Assembly: GCF_018138715.1 (NCBI RefSeq)
Contig: NZ_JAGSHX010000006.1
Location: 3,472,001-3,536,000, forward strand
Source of the DNA: Streptomyces asiaticus
GTDB lineage: Bacteria > Actinomycetota > Actinomycetes > Streptomycetales > Streptomycetaceae
Length of the DNA: 64,000 nt
Reading direction: 5' to 3'
In this document: piece after piece, positions 1-8,540 of the stretch
Layout of the letters: the number at the start of each line of letters is the position of its first letter
Position numbering within the stretch: the stretch's first letter is position 1
Made by a program: the position numbers and the translations under genes
Notes under the pieces: model-generated
Told to the model about the DNA's origin: nothing
Database searches by the model: none
Seen by the model: the letters and a program-made list of their open reading frames with translations, nothing else

Positions 1-511
1 TCGCGTTGGCCGTCACCGGCCCCTCGGGCGCGTCCGCGGTGAAGCGCGTGCGCACCTGGACGTCGACGGTCTTGTGCGCGGGCACGGTGAAGCCCTTGAA
101 GTGGTCTTCGAAGACCCCGATGTTCTCGTCCTCGTCCGTGGTCTGGAAGGAGACGGTCCGCCAGGTGGCGCCGCCGTCCGCGGCGGGGTCCAGGAACTCG
201 AAGCCGATGTGGCGGGGCCGCAGTTGACGGGCCTGGTCGACCAGGACGGCGATGGGGTGGATGGCGCGGCAGCCGGTGTCCGTGGCGTTGCGCAGTTCGA
301 GGTGCCAGCCGCGCCAGCCGCCGCCCAGGGCGTACTGGTCCGGCCCGCCGCGCAGATGGGCTTCGATGGGAAAGTCGGAGGCGTTCCGGTCCCCGCAGGC
401 GGCGGGCTCGGCCTCGGCGGCGTACGCCGGGACCCCGTAGAGGGCCGGGGCGAACGCGAGCGCGGCCGCCGGAAGGACAGCTCGTAGGGACAGTGCGGTG
501 GGCAAGCGCAT
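1..511 (-). CDS. Secreted protein of unknown function (C-terminus beyond window edge)
   Basis: The frame starts at an ATG whose complement is at 509-511 and stays open to the window edge, so about 170 residues are visible and the C-terminus is missing. Residues 1-32 look like a Sec signal peptide (MRLPTALSLR, then an Ala/Leu-rich core and an AYA cleavage-like site). The mature part has a single Cys pair (AACGDRN near 38, TGCRAIHP near 80) and alternating hydrophobic/polar residues typical of a small beta-sandwich. Streptomyces encode many such cell-wall-associated proteins, often with an LPXTG tail and sometimes near a sortase. A class E sortase lies about 5.6 kb away, but no sorting signal can be seen here. 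Function unknown; the coding call is strong. Confidence 0.75.
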   Translation of the reverse strand, partial: MRLPTALSLRAVLPAAALAFAPALYGVPAYAAEAEPAACGDRNASDFPIEAHLRGGPDQYALGGGWRGWHLELRNATDTGCRAIHPIAVLVDQARQLRPRHIGFEFLDPAADGGATWRTVSFQTTDEDENIGVFEDHFKGFTVPAHKTVDVQVRTRFTADAPEGPVTANA

Positions 512-629
512 GAGTGACCTCTGCTGTGCTGCGGTTTTCCCCGAGCACTCCGCTACATTCCGCGTTCGCACGCCGACACACCGCACCAGGCCCGGATTGC
601 CCCCGACTGGCGGTCAGGATCCCCCTCGA

Positions 630-1826
630 TCAGCCCAGTGCGAACAGCGGTGCGAGCACCAGCCGGGCGGCGCCTTCGACGACGGCGCGCTCGCCCCGCT
701 CCACGACGTCCACGGAGACCGGGGGGCGGCTGGCGCGGACGGAGTCCTCGGCGATCATCGTGGCCACACCGCGAACGTACGGCTCGGGGTCGGCCAGCAC
801 CATCCGGCCGCCCAGGAGCACCCGGTCGATGTCGAGGAGCCGTACGAGGTTGGTCGCGCCGATGCCGAGCAGCCGCGCGGCCTCCGTACGGTCGCCACGC
901 GCGACGGCGGCGAGGCACAGCGCCTCCAGACAGCCGTTGTTGCCGCAGTCGCAGGGCGGCCCGTCGAGCTGTATCACCTGGTGCCCGAACTCCCCCGCGT
1001 CGGTCCGCGCGCCCCGGTACACATCCCCGCCGAGCACCAGACCGGCGCCCAGGCCGGTGCCCAGGTGGAGATACGCGGCCGACTCGGCGGTCCCGGCGGT
1101 CACCAGCCCGAGCGCCGCGGCGTTGGTGTCCTTGTCGAGGACGACGGGGAGGGCGAGCCGCTCGGCGAGCGCGTCGCGCAGCGGGAAGCCGTCCCACTGG
1201 GGGAAGCCGGTGACGCGGTGCAGCACGCCGGAGACGTGGTCGAGGGGTCCGGGCGCGGCGACGCCGACACCGAGCAGTCCGCCACCCAGGGCGCTACCGC
1301 CGCCCGCCGCGATGTCGGCACCAGCGCCCGCCGCGATGTCGGCACCAGCGCCCGCCGCGACGCCGCCGCCCACCACACCCCTGGCCGCCGCATCCGCCAG
1401 CAGCGCCCTGACCTCGGCCGTGGCCGCCGAGAGCGCCTCCTCCGCGGGCGCGCCGAAGTCGAAGGGGGCCGAGCGGGCCGCGACCGAGGTCCCCGCGAGG
1501 TCGACCAGGACCGCCGTCACCTCGTCGCGGTCGAGCTGGAGCCCGATCGCATGGCGGGCGTCCGGGACCAGCCGGACCGCGGTGGGCGGTTTGCCGCCGG
1601 TCGAGGCGCGCTGACCGGCCTCCGCCAGCAGCCCCTCCGCCCTCAACCGGGCCGTGATCTTGCTGACGGCCTGGGGGGTGAGGCCGGTGCGCCCGGCCAG
1701 CTCCGGTCGGCTGACGCCGTCCTCGCCCGCGTTCCGCAGCAGCCGCAGGACGAGTGCCGCGTTATAGCTGCGCAGGGCGGTCAGGTTGGCTCCGGGCCCG
1801 GCCGCTCCGGACATCGTGCTGTTCAC
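630..1826 (-). CDS. ROK-family transcriptional repressor
   Basis: 398 residues in ROK regulator order. An N-terminal winged helix (about 15-75, with GVSRPELAGRTGLTPQAVSK) is followed by a sugar-kinase-like ROK domain with the zinc-binding signature CDCGNNGCLE near residue 290. Such proteins repress sugar-utilisation genes and are released by a sugar or sugar phosphate. The gene is divergent from a Gfo/Idh oxidoreductase across a 56-base gap that holds a 23-bp inverted repeat, a likely shared operator. An 8-residue repeat (GAGADIAA twice), encoded by 24-bp direct repeats near 1301-1348, sits in a loop and looks like replication slippage. The start is GTG at 1826; the GGAGG just before it is too close to be a usual SD, so a leaderless message or the ATG at 1814 is possible. 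Confidence 0.9.
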   Translation of the reverse strand: MNSTMSGAAGPGANLTALRSYNAALVLRLLRNAGEDGVSRPELAGRTGLTPQAVSKITARLRAEGLLAEAGQRASTGGKPPTAVRLVPDARHAIGLQLDRDEVTAVLVDLAGTSVAARSAPFDFGAPAEEALSAATAEVRALLADAAARGVVGGGVAAGAGADIAAGAGADIAAGGGSALGGGLLGVGVAAPGPLDHVSGVLHRVTGFPQWDGFPLRDALAERLALPVVLDKDTNAAALGLVTAGTAESAAYLHLGTGLGAGLVLGGDVYRGARTDAGEFGHQVIQLDGPPCDCGNNGCLEALCLAAVARGDRTEAARLLGIGATNLVRLLDIDRVLLGGRMVLADPEPYVRGVATMIAEDSVRASRPPVSVDVVERGERAVVEGAARLVLAPLFALG

Positions 1827-1851
1827 CCCTCCATTGTGGCCACCGCTTGCA

Positions 1852-1874
1852 CTTTGACAACACTGTTGCCAAAG
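1852..1874. promoter_or_regulatory. Inverted-repeat operator between ROK regulator and Gfo/Idh gene
   Basis: The arms CTTTGACAACA and TGTTGCCAAAG flank a single C and are complementary at 10 of 11 positions. The element contains TTGACA (1854-1859) reading right and TTGTCA reading left, so a bound repressor would cover both -35 regions. On the left strand TTGTCA is followed after 16 bases by CACAAT, placing a start point near the GTG of the ROK gene. Inference: autoregulation plus control of the oxidoreductase operon. Confidence 0.65.
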
Positions 1875-1882
1875 TGGGCTTC

Positions 1883-2983
1883 ATGGATGCCACCGATGAC
1901 AGCAGCACCACCCGCGTGGGACTGATCGGCTACGGCCTGGCCGGATCCGTCTTCCACGCCCCCTTGATCGCGGCCACCGAGGGACTGGTCCTCGACACCA
2001 TCGTCACCTCCAGTCCGGAGCGGCAGCGGCAGGCGCGCGCCGAGTTCCCCGACGTCCGGCTCGTGGACTCCGCCGATGAGCTGTGGGCCCGGGCGGATGA
2101 GCTGGACCTGATCGTCATCGCCTCCCCCAACCGCACCCATGTCCCGCTCGCCCGCGCCGCCCTCGAGGCCGGGCTGCCGACCGTCGTGGACAAGCCGCTG
2201 GCCGCGACCGCCGCCGAGGCCGAGGAGCTGGCCGCGCTCGCCGAGGCCCGCGGGCTGCTGCTGACCGTCTTCCAGAACCGCCGCTGGGACAACGACTTCC
2301 GCACCCTCCGCAAGCTGCTCGCCGAGGGCGCGCTGGGCGAGGTGCAGCGCTTCGAGTCCCGCTTCGAGCGGTGGCGGCCGCAACTCAAGGGCGGCTGGCG
2401 GGAGTCCGGCGACCCGGCCGAGGTCGGCGGGCTGCTGTACGACCTGGGCAGCCATCTGGTCGACCAGGCGCTCACCCTCTTCGGCCCGGTCGAGTCCGTC
2501 TACGCCGAGGCCGATGTGCGCCGCCCCGGGGCGCAGACCGACGACGACACCTTCATCGCCCTCACCCACACCAGCGGGGTCCGCTCCCATCTGTGGATGA
2601 GCGCGACCACCGCCCAGCTCGGCCCGCGCTTCCGGGTGCTGGGCAGCGAGTCGGGCTATGTGAAGTACGGCCTCGACCCGCAGGAGGCCGCCCTGCGCGA
2701 GGGGCTGCGCCCAGGCGAACCGTCCGTCGAATGGGGCGCCGAGCCGGAGGGCGACTGGGGCCGGCTGGGCGCGGGAGAGTCCCCGACGACCGGTGGCGGC
2801 GTTCCGGTGGAGACCCTCCGGGGCGACTACCCCGCGTACTACGCCGCCGTCGCCGCCGCCCTCCGCGACGGCACCCCGCCGCCGGTCACCGCCGCCGAGG
2901 CCGCGGCCACCCTGCATGTGCTGGAGGCGGCCCGGGTGGCGGCCGCGGAGCGCCGTACCGTCCGGATCGAGGTCCCCGCATGA
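1883..2983 (+). CDS. Gfo/Idh/MocA-family NAD(P)-dependent oxidoreductase
   Basis: 366 residues. The N-terminal Rossmann fold shows VGLIGYGLAGS (12-22), followed by the family's Lys motif in VVDKPLA (near 100) and a GSHLVDQAL segment near 190 in the C-terminal alpha/beta dimerisation domain. Members oxidise sugars, inositols or their derivatives with NAD(P); the substrate cannot be read from sequence. I chose ATG 1883 because the frame upstream runs through the regulator promoter; ATG 1889 is an alternative. Its stop overlaps the next start (ATGA), so the two are translationally coupled, and the ROK repressor opposite suggests carbohydrate-responsive control. Confidence 0.9.
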   Translation: MDATDDSSTTRVGLIGYGLAGSVFHAPLIAATEGLVLDTIVTSSPERQRQARAEFPDVRLVDSADELWARADELDLIVIASPNRTHVPLARAALEAGLPTVVDKPLAATAAEAEELAALAEARGLLLTVFQNRRWDNDFRTLRKLLAEGALGEVQRFESRFERWRPQLKGGWRESGDPAEVGGLLYDLGSHLVDQALTLFGPVESVYAEADVRRPGAQTDDDTFIALTHTSGVRSHLWMSATTAQLGPRFRVLGSESGYVKYGLDPQEAALREGLRPGEPSVEWGAEPEGDWGRLGAGESPTTGGGVPVETLRGDYPAYYAAVAAALRDGTPPPVTAAEAAATLHVLEAARVAAAERRTVRIEVPA

Positions 2984-3468
2984 GCGAGCACACCGACGCG
3001 ACAGCCCGGGTGGCGGAGCTGGAGGAGCAGGAGCGCCGGCTGCGGCTGCCCCGCTTCGACAACGACGACGCCTGGCGGCTGGGCTGCCTCATCGCCGACC
3101 TGGCCCAGGAGCGCGGCGCCGCCGTGACGATCGGCGTCCAGCGGGCCGGTCAGCGCCTCTTCCACCGTGCGCTGCCGGGCACCTCCCCGGACAATGACGC
3201 CTGGCTGGAGCGCAAGTGCCGGGTCGTGGAGCGCTACGGGGCGAGCTCGTTCCTGGTCGGCACCCGCTTCCGCGCCAAGGGCAGCAGCTTCGAGGAGTCC
3301 TCGCGCCTCGACCCCGACCGGTACGCGGCGCACGGGGGCGCCTTCCCGATCCATGTGACGGGCACGGGCGTCGTCGGCGCGGTCGCGGTCTCGGGGCTGC
3401 CGCAGGCAGAGGACCACGCGCTGGTGGTGGAGGCGCTGGAGCGCTATCTGTCGACGGCCCAGGGCTGA
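2980..3468 (+). CDS. Heme-degrading-domain (HbpS-like, UPF0303/DUF336) protein
   Basis: 162 residues, close to the usual length of UPF0303 proteins. The region GAAVTIGVQRAGQRLFHRALPG and the C-terminal GGAFPIHVTGTGVVGAVAVSG match the pattern of the HbpS/DUF336 fold, a small cytoplasmic alpha/beta protein that can bind heme or act as an accessory to oxidoreductases. The start overlaps the stop of the Gfo/Idh gene by four bases, so the pair is an operon. The physiological role here is unknown; linkage to a sugar-type dehydrogenase is the main clue. Confidence 0.85.
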   Translation: MSEHTDATARVAELEEQERRLRLPRFDNDDAWRLGCLIADLAQERGAAVTIGVQRAGQRLFHRALPGTSPDNDAWLERKCRVVERYGASSFLVGTRFRAKGSSFEESSRLDPDRYAAHGGAFPIHVTGTGVVGAVAVSGLPQAEDHALVVEALERYLSTAQG

Positions 3469-3537
3469 GGTGAGGGAGGGGCGGCCCCGGCGGGACCGCC
3501 CCACCCCCCCATCCACGTGGTGTCCTCCGGTCGCGCG

Positions 3538-4404
3538 TCAGGCGTCCTTGAACTCCTGGCGCTGGCGGCCCAGCCCCTCGATCTCGAGCTCGACGACATC
3601 CCCGGCGCGCAGATACGGCTTGGGCTCGGGGCGGCCCATGGCCACGCCCGCCGGGGTGCCGGTGTTGATGACATCGCCGGGGTAGAGGGTCATGAACTGG
3701 CTGAGGTAGCGGACCACCTGGGCCACGCCGAAGATCTGGTCCGCCGTGTTGCCGTTCTGCTGGAGCTCGCCGTTGACCCAGAGGCGCAGGCCCAGGGCCT
3801 GCGGGTCGGGGACCTCGTCGGCGGTGACCAGCCAGGGGCCCAGGGGGTTGAACGTCTCGCAGTTCTTGCCCTTGTCCCACTGGCCGCCGCGCTCGATCTG
3901 GAAGGCGCGCTCGGAGACGTCATGGGCCACCGCATAGCCCGCGACCGCGGCCAGGGCGGCCTCGTCGGAGTCGAGGTAGCGGGCGGTGCGGCCGATGACG
4001 ATGGCCAGCTCCACCTCCCAGTCGGTCTTCACGCTGCCGCGCGGGACGAGGACGGTGTCCTCCGGACCGACGACCGTGTCCGGGGCCTTCATGAAGACGA
4101 TGGGCTCTTCGGGGATGCTCGCGCCGGTCTCGGTGGCGTGGTCGTGGTAGTTCAGCCCGATGCACACGATCTTGCCGATCCGGCCGAGCGGCGGGCCGAT
4201 CCGCACCCCGCCGTCCTCGATCGCGGGCAGCGCGTCGTCCCCCTCGGCGGCCGCCGCCGCGCGCACCCGCGCGAGGGCGGCCTCATCGGCGAGGAGGGCA
4301 CCGTCGATGTCCGGGACCAGGGCGGACAGATCGCGCAGGGTGCCGTTCTGATCGAGCAGCGCGGGGCGTTCCGCGCCCGCCGGTCCGACTCGCAGCAGTT
4401 TCAT
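3538..4404 (-). CDS. Fumarylacetoacetate hydrolase-family protein
   Basis: 288 residues, the typical length of the short FAH family. The N-terminal domain (1-65) precedes the catalytic core, which begins at IGKIVCIGLNYHDHATETG. Metal-binding acids lie in the EEPIVFMK...D and DWEVELAIVIG segments, and the C-terminal part reads GDVINTGTPAGVAMG, a family hallmark. These Mg-dependent enzymes cleave C-C bonds or decarboxylate in aromatic or deoxy-sugar catabolism (for example 2,4-diketo-3-deoxy-L-fuconate hydrolase). The exact substrate is not inferable. Start is the ATG at 4404. The gene stands alone on this strand, separated from the yidC-like gene by about 140 bases without recognised features. 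Confidence 0.88.
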   Translation of the reverse strand: MKLLRVGPAGAERPALLDQNGTLRDLSALVPDIDGALLADEAALARVRAAAAAEGDDALPAIEDGGVRIGPPLGRIGKIVCIGLNYHDHATETGASIPEEPIVFMKAPDTVVGPEDTVLVPRGSVKTDWEVELAIVIGRTARYLDSDEAALAAVAGYAVAHDVSERAFQIERGGQWDKGKNCETFNPLGPWLVTADEVPDPQALGLRLWVNGELQQNGNTADQIFGVAQVVRYLSQFMTLYPGDVINTGTPAGVAMGRPEPKPYLRAGDVVELEIEGLGRQRQEFKDA

Positions 4405-4542
4405 CCCAAGACTCCCGAGGTCACAGGCCGGTGCGAGACGCCTACCGGCCGATTGATCCTCCCTTCAGGGGCGTCCAGCCCGCAAGACCTCGTTCACGGA
4501 CTGGGACATCGGTCTCAAGGGTGACCGCGACGGGGGGCGTCG

Positions 4543-5247
4543 TCAGCGGTGCAGCAGGGCCCGCTCCACCGCCGTCCAGGTCGTGCTGGTCGCCAGGTAG
4601 AGCGCCGCCGCCAGCGGGACCACGGCGGCGGTGAAGAGGGTGCCGAACGACAGCAGCGGCAGCGCCCGGGCCACTCCGGGCACCCCGGGCACCCCGGGCA
4701 CCCCGGGCACCCCGGGCACCCCGGGCACCCCGGGGACGGTCACCTTACGGGTGCGGAGATACGTCCAGGTGGCCACGGCCGCGATCAGCGCGAAGAGCCC
4801 GAGGTAGACCAGCCCCGGCCCACCGCTGAACACCCCGCCCCAGTGGGCGCCGAGCGGGGCCCCGGCGAGCGTGTGGTCGAGGAGGTCCCCGGCGCCGCTG
4901 CCGGTGGAGAACACGTGGTACATGACGAAGAAGACCGGAAGCTGCACGAGCGTCGGCAGACACCCCGCCAGCGGTGACGCGCCCTCCTGCGTCCGGAGCT
5001 CCGCCATGGCGCGCCGCATCCGCTCCGGGTCGTCCCGGTGCTTGCGGCCCAGCTCCGTGATCTTCGGCGCGAGCGCGGCCCGCGCCTTCTCGCCGCGCAC
5101 CGCGGCCCGGGCGAGGGGGTGCAGCGCGGCGCGGACGCACAGCGTGAACAGAACGATGGCGGCCGCCGCCGCGGACGCGCCGAAGAGCGGATCGAGTCCG
5201 TCCGCCATGGTGGTCAACAGGGAGCCGAGGGAAGAGAAAAGGGACAT
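4543..5247 (-). CDS. YidC/Oxa1-family membrane protein insertase (second paralog type)
   Basis: About 234 residues, shorter than the main Streptomyces YidC of the rpmH/rnpA locus. It keeps the 60KD_IMP core: a first hydrophobic segment (AAAIVLFTLCVRAALHP), a basic helical hairpin (EKARAALAPKITELGRKHRDDPERMRRAM), then GCLPTLVQLPVFFVMYHV and two further membrane segments. The conserved Arg in the VRAALHP helix is present. A Val-Pro-Gly repeat of about seven units lies between the last two membrane segments, encoded by 9-bp DNA repeats at 4678-4735. The start at 5247 is supported by an upstream GGAGGG. It likely inserts a subset of inner-membrane proteins. The DUF6412 gene upstream is a probable partner. 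Confidence 0.88.
   Translation of the reverse strand: MSLFSSLGSLLTTMADGLDPLFGASAAAAAIVLFTLCVRAALHPLARAAVRGEKARAALAPKITELGRKHRDDPERMRRAMAELRTQEGASPLAGCLPTLVQLPVFFVMYHVFSTGSGAGDLLDHTLAGAPLGAHWGGVFSGGPGLVYLGLFALIAAVATWTYLRTRKVTVPGVPGVPGVPGVPGVPGVPGVARALPLLSFGTLFTAAVVPLAAALYLATSTTWTAVERALLHR
4678..4736. repeat. 9-bp tandem repeat inside the YidC-like gene
   Basis: Six to seven copies of GGGCACCCC in phase with codons encode a Gly-Val-Pro run. Because the unit is a multiple of three, copy number can vary without a frameshift. Confidence 0.9.
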
Positions 5248-5368
5248 GGGAGCCCTCCGCGGGTCTCGTCGTGCCGGAGTGTGGAAGACATCGGCGTGAC
5301 GAGCCGCGTGGCGCGGCGGTACGAATCCTGGAGCTTCCGGGGTTCCACCCCGGACCCCCCGGACCCCG

Positions 5369-5412
5369 CTCCTCAAGCTCCCCCAGCTACCGCTGGGAGG
5401 TGCCCCCTGGAG
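5369..5412. repeat. 44-bp dispersed repeat, copy 1
   Basis: This stretch between the yidC-like and DUF6412 genes is the reverse complement of 9989-10032 with 41 of 44 bases matching. It includes the internal palindrome-like CCCAGCTACCGCTGGG. It is non-coding in both places and probably a piece of the same repeat family as the GC-rich intergenic elements. Confidence 0.8.
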
Positions 5413-5430
5413 AGGCTGAGAGCAGTGCGC

Positions 5431-5757
5431 CTACGCGGCCGTCGGCAGCCGACGGCCCGGCGCTCGGGGCCTCGGGCGTCCGGCGGCATCGGGATCCCGC
5501 TGCGGCAGGAACGCCGTACGGCGCTCCCGGTCCCGTATCGCGGTGCGAATCCGCCCGGCGGGCACGGGTATTCGGCCGCGGGCGGCGAGGATCGCGCACA
5601 GGGCCAGCGCGGCGGCGACGGCGGTCGTGGCCGCGACGGTGGCGGCGAGGGCGACGGCGCTAACCACCCCGCTCTGCGCCAGCAGAACCCCGGTCAGCAG
5701 GAACAGACAGACGCCCAGCTGCATCCGCAGCGCGTCAAGTCGTCGCGACACGGTCAT
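5431..5757 (-). CDS. DUF6412-like small membrane protein
   Basis: 108 residues. A short cytoplasmic N-terminus (MTVSRRLDALRMQ) is followed by two hydrophobic segments (about 14-30 and 35-60), then a basic Arg/Pro-rich tail. The arrangement and its position directly upstream of a yidC-like gene on the same strand match what I recall of DUF6412 proteins in Streptomyces. A GGGAGAGGGGG stretch just before the ATG at 5757 acts as ribosome-binding site. About 180 bases separate it from the insertase gene, so it may have its own transcript. Function unknown; membrane localisation is the supported inference. Confidence 0.7.
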   Translation of the reverse strand: MTVSRRLDALRMQLGVCLFLLTGVLLAQSGVVSAVALAATVAATTAVAAALALCAILAARGRIPVPAGRIRTAIRDRERRTAFLPQRDPDAAGRPRPRAPGRRLPTAA

Positions 5758-6074
5758 GTCCCCCTCTCCCGGCCGGTCTCCCCTCCTGGCGCTGCCAGTC
5801 TAAGCAGATCGGGGGCCACGCGGCCGAGCCGCAGAGCGATACTTCCCCCTCCCCGCCCCTTCCCGCAACATCGATATGCGGCTCCGCCGCATGGCAGGGG
5901 CTCCGCCCCTGGACCCCGGGGCTCTGGGGCGAAGGCCCGCTCCGGGGGTCTGGGGCGGAGCCCCGGAGCGGGGTCTGGGGCAGAGCCCCGCTCCGGGGTC
6001 TGGGGCGGAGCACCAGTTTCGGGAAGGGGCGGGTAGGGGAACAGCCCGCCGCAGGCGGCACACGACCCGTCCCC
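5758..6074. repeat. Intergenic GC-rich inverted-repeat element, copy A
   Basis: No gene. Between 5846 and 6039 lies an element bounded by CCCCTCCCCGCCCCTTCCCG on the left and its near-exact complement CGGGAAGGGGCGGGTAGGGG on the right. Inside are several short perfect hairpins of the type GGGGCTCCGCCCC, repeated about every 30 bases (5900-6010). The right end carries the tail GCCCGCCGCAGGCG seen next to the other copies. It sits downstream of the sortase and upstream of the DUF6412 gene. Confidence 0.85.
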
Positions 6075-6839
6075 CTAGTGACCCCCGCCGACATCCCGTG
6101 GGGCGGCGGCCCGCAACCGGGCCCAGACCACCAGGCGGTAGCGGGAGGTGAATTCGGGGGTGCAGGTCGTCAGCGTGAGGTAGTAGCCCGGCTCGGTGTA
6201 GCGGTAGCGGGGGTGGACGGAGCTGTACGGCACCCGCGCGATCACCGTGCCGTCGGCGGGCGAGGTGCGCGGCAGGGTGCGCTCGATCACGTACGTGAAG
6301 CGGGCGTCGGCCGTGTCGATGCGCACCGTGTCGCCCGGGCGCACCTCGTCCAGCTGCCGGAAGGGCTCGCCGTGGGTGTTGCGGTGGCCCGCGAGGGCGA
6401 CGTTGCCCGCCTGGCCCGGCTGGGCGGTGCGCGGATAGTGGCCCACGTAGCCCTTGTTGAGCACCGCCGCGCGGCTGATGCCCTCGGCGATGGGCACCGT
6501 AAGGCCGATACGCGGGATCCGGAGCACCGCGTACGCCTGGTCCCGGCGCGGCCCTCGGCCCCCGGCGCCGCTCCCGGCCGACCGGTCACGGTCGCGGTCA
6601 CCGTCACGGCCGCGGCCGTCCCCCTGAGCGGAATCGGAGGATCGCGTCGCCCCCGGCGTCGGCGTCACGGACTCCTCGGCCCCGTCCTGCCACCGCCGCT
6701 CCAGCACCGACACCTCGTGCCGTGCGTCCGCCCTCGCCTGCCGGTTGGTCCACCACAGCTGGTGGACGACGAAGAGCAGCACCACGACCCCGAGGGTGAC
6801 GGCGAGCTCACCGGCCGTCCACAGCCCCCGGGCGAGCAC
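6075..6839 (-). CDS. Class E sortase
   Basis: 254 residues. A membrane anchor at 5-27 (AGELAVTLGVVVLLFVVHQLWW) is followed by a charged, low-complexity linker (RDGDRDRDR) and the sortase domain from about residue 95. Catalytic residues are visible: His in ALAGHRNTHG, Cys in TLTTCTP, and Arg in TSRYRLVVW. Class E sortases of actinomycetes join secreted proteins with LAXTG-type signals to peptidoglycan. I start at GTG 6839 because GGAGG lies seven bases upstream; the open frame continues far upstream without a start signal and overlaps the neighbour. This is a single copy without an adjacent substrate, so it is probably a housekeeping-type enzyme. Confidence 0.92.
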   Translation of the reverse strand: MLARGLWTAGELAVTLGVVVLLFVVHQLWWTNRQARADARHEVSVLERRWQDGAEESVTPTPGATRSSDSAQGDGRGRDGDRDRDRSAGSGAGGRGPRRDQAYAVLRIPRIGLTVPIAEGISRAAVLNKGYVGHYPRTAQPGQAGNVALAGHRNTHGEPFRQLDEVRPGDTVRIDTADARFTYVIERTLPRTSPADGTVIARVPYSSVHPRYRYTEPGYYLTLTTCTPEFTSRYRLVVWARLRAAAPRDVGGGH

Positions 6840-6955
6840 GGCACGCCCTCCACGACGTCGCACGCGCGCACCATAGGCCAGGCCGCGTACACCTTCCAGA
6901 GCCGCGACGCGGCAATCCGCCGGGCGCCGCAAGCCAACCCGCCACCGCCTGCGCG

Positions 6956-8278
6956 CTATGCGCCCAGCACCCGCGAGACCGTATAGATCACCAGCCCGGC
7001 CAGGGCACCCACCACCGTGCCGTTGATCCGGATGAACTGTAGATCCCGGCCGATGTGCGCCTCGATCTTCCGCGAGGTGTGGTCCGCGTCCCAGCTCGCC
7101 ACCGTCTCGGTGATCAGCGAGGTGATCTCGTCCCGATACGTCGTCACCACATAGACGGCGGCGTCCTCCAGCCAGCCGTCGATCTTGTCCCGCAGCCGTC
7201 GCTCCGTCATCATCCGTCGGCCCAGCGAGAGAATCGCCGCATGCGCCCGCTGCCGCAGCTGGCTGCGCTCGTCCTCCGCCGCCGCGACGATCATCGCCCG
7301 CACCGAGGCCCAGGTCGAGGCGATGAGGTCCTGGACGTCGCCGCGCCCCAGCACCTCGCTCTTCACCCGCTCCACCCGCAGCCGGGTGTCGGTGTCGGAC
7401 TGGAGGTCCCCGGCGAAGTCGGTGAGGAAGCGGTCCAGGGCGCCGCGCGCCGGATGGCCGGGCATGTCCCGCATCTCGGTCACGAAGCGCAGCAGTTCCC
7501 TGTAGACGCGCTCGCCGACCTTGCGGTCCACGAACCGCGGCGTCCAGCCGGGGGCGCCGCCGGTCACGGCCTGCATCACCGAGTCGTTGTGCTCCACCAG
7601 CCAGTCGTGGGCGCGCAGACACACCAGGTCCACGGCGCGGCGGTGACCGCCGTCCGCGACCACCCGCTCCAGCAGCTTGCCCAGGCCCGGCGCGATCTCC
7701 TGGCTGTCGGCCCGGCGGGTGATCGCCTCGCCCACCACCGCCTGCACATCGGAGTCGCGCAGCACCGTGAGCGCGCCGCGCAGCGCGGTGGCCAACTCGG
7801 CGGTCACCCGGTCGGCGTGCTCGGGCTCGGCGAGCCAGGTGCCGAGCCGGCTGCCGATGCCGACCGCGCGCAGCCGCATCCGTACGACGTCGCCGGAGAG
7901 GAAGTTCTCCCCGACGAACTCCCCGAGGCTGGCCCCGAGCTGGTCCTTCTTGGTGGGGATGATCGCCGTATGGGGGATCGGCAGCCCCATGGGCCGCCGG
8001 AAGAGCGCGGTGACCGCGAACCAGTCGGCCAGGGCGCCCACCATGCCCGCCTCGGCGGCCGCGGCCACATAGCCGGGCCAGCCGCCGATACCTGAGGACC
8101 GCGCCCAGGTGGCGAGCACGTACACCAGTGCGACGCCGAGCAGCAGCCCGGTGGCGAACGCCTTCATCCGGCGCACCCCGCGCCGCCGCTCGACGTCGAG
8201 GGGGCTGTCCGTGACGAAGGGCACAGCCGCGCCCCGCGACGGCGGGGCCGCCGTCTCGCCAGTCGTTCTTCGCTCCAT
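6956..8278 (-). CDS. DUF445 family membrane protein
   Basis: 440 residues from the ATG at 8278 (an in-frame ATG at 8308 is an alternative). After a disordered N-terminus there is a hydrophobic helix (MKAFATGLLLGVALVYVLATWA), then the DUF445 hallmark EAGMVGALADWFAVTALFRRPMG, which continues into LPIPHTAIIPTKKDQLGASLGEFV. A long alpha-helical middle region follows, and the C-terminal anchor reads INGTVVGALAGLVIYTVSRVLG. The family (YheB-related) is widespread in actinobacteria and its function is unproven. Most of the protein probably lies outside or along the membrane between the two terminal anchors. Expressed toward the sortase gene. Confidence 0.9.
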   Translation of the reverse strand: MERRTTGETAAPPSRGAAVPFVTDSPLDVERRRGVRRMKAFATGLLLGVALVYVLATWARSSGIGGWPGYVAAAAEAGMVGALADWFAVTALFRRPMGLPIPHTAIIPTKKDQLGASLGEFVGENFLSGDVVRMRLRAVGIGSRLGTWLAEPEHADRVTAELATALRGALTVLRDSDVQAVVGEAITRRADSQEIAPGLGKLLERVVADGGHRRAVDLVCLRAHDWLVEHNDSVMQAVTGGAPGWTPRFVDRKVGERVYRELLRFVTEMRDMPGHPARGALDRFLTDFAGDLQSDTDTRLRVERVKSEVLGRGDVQDLIASTWASVRAMIVAAAEDERSQLRQRAHAAILSLGRRMMTERRLRDKIDGWLEDAAVYVVTTYRDEITSLITETVASWDADHTSRKIEAHIGRDLQFIRINGTVVGALAGLVIYTVSRVLGA

Positions 8279-8540
8279 ACGCTCCACCTGGTCGGCCCGT
8301 CTCCCCATGCATTGTCTCTTTCCGGTCTCAGTCGCCCATGTGTGGAACGAACGGTGAGTTCCCGTCGTCTGTCTGGGGGAGCGACCCAGCACATTGGGGG
8401 CAGGCCGACGGGCGGAGCCGGGTCCCACCATGGGATCATGGGAGACCGACCGGACCGCATCGGCATTGCCGGATACCACCCGCCGTTCCCGTCCACTTCC
8501 GGAGCCTCGGGCTCCGTCTGCCCGAGGAGACAACCCGCCC

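Noticed and set aside
6840..8312. Extension of the sortase frame to 745 codons
   Set aside because: The extension runs through the DUF445 gene in another frame; the sortase has its own SD and start at 6839.
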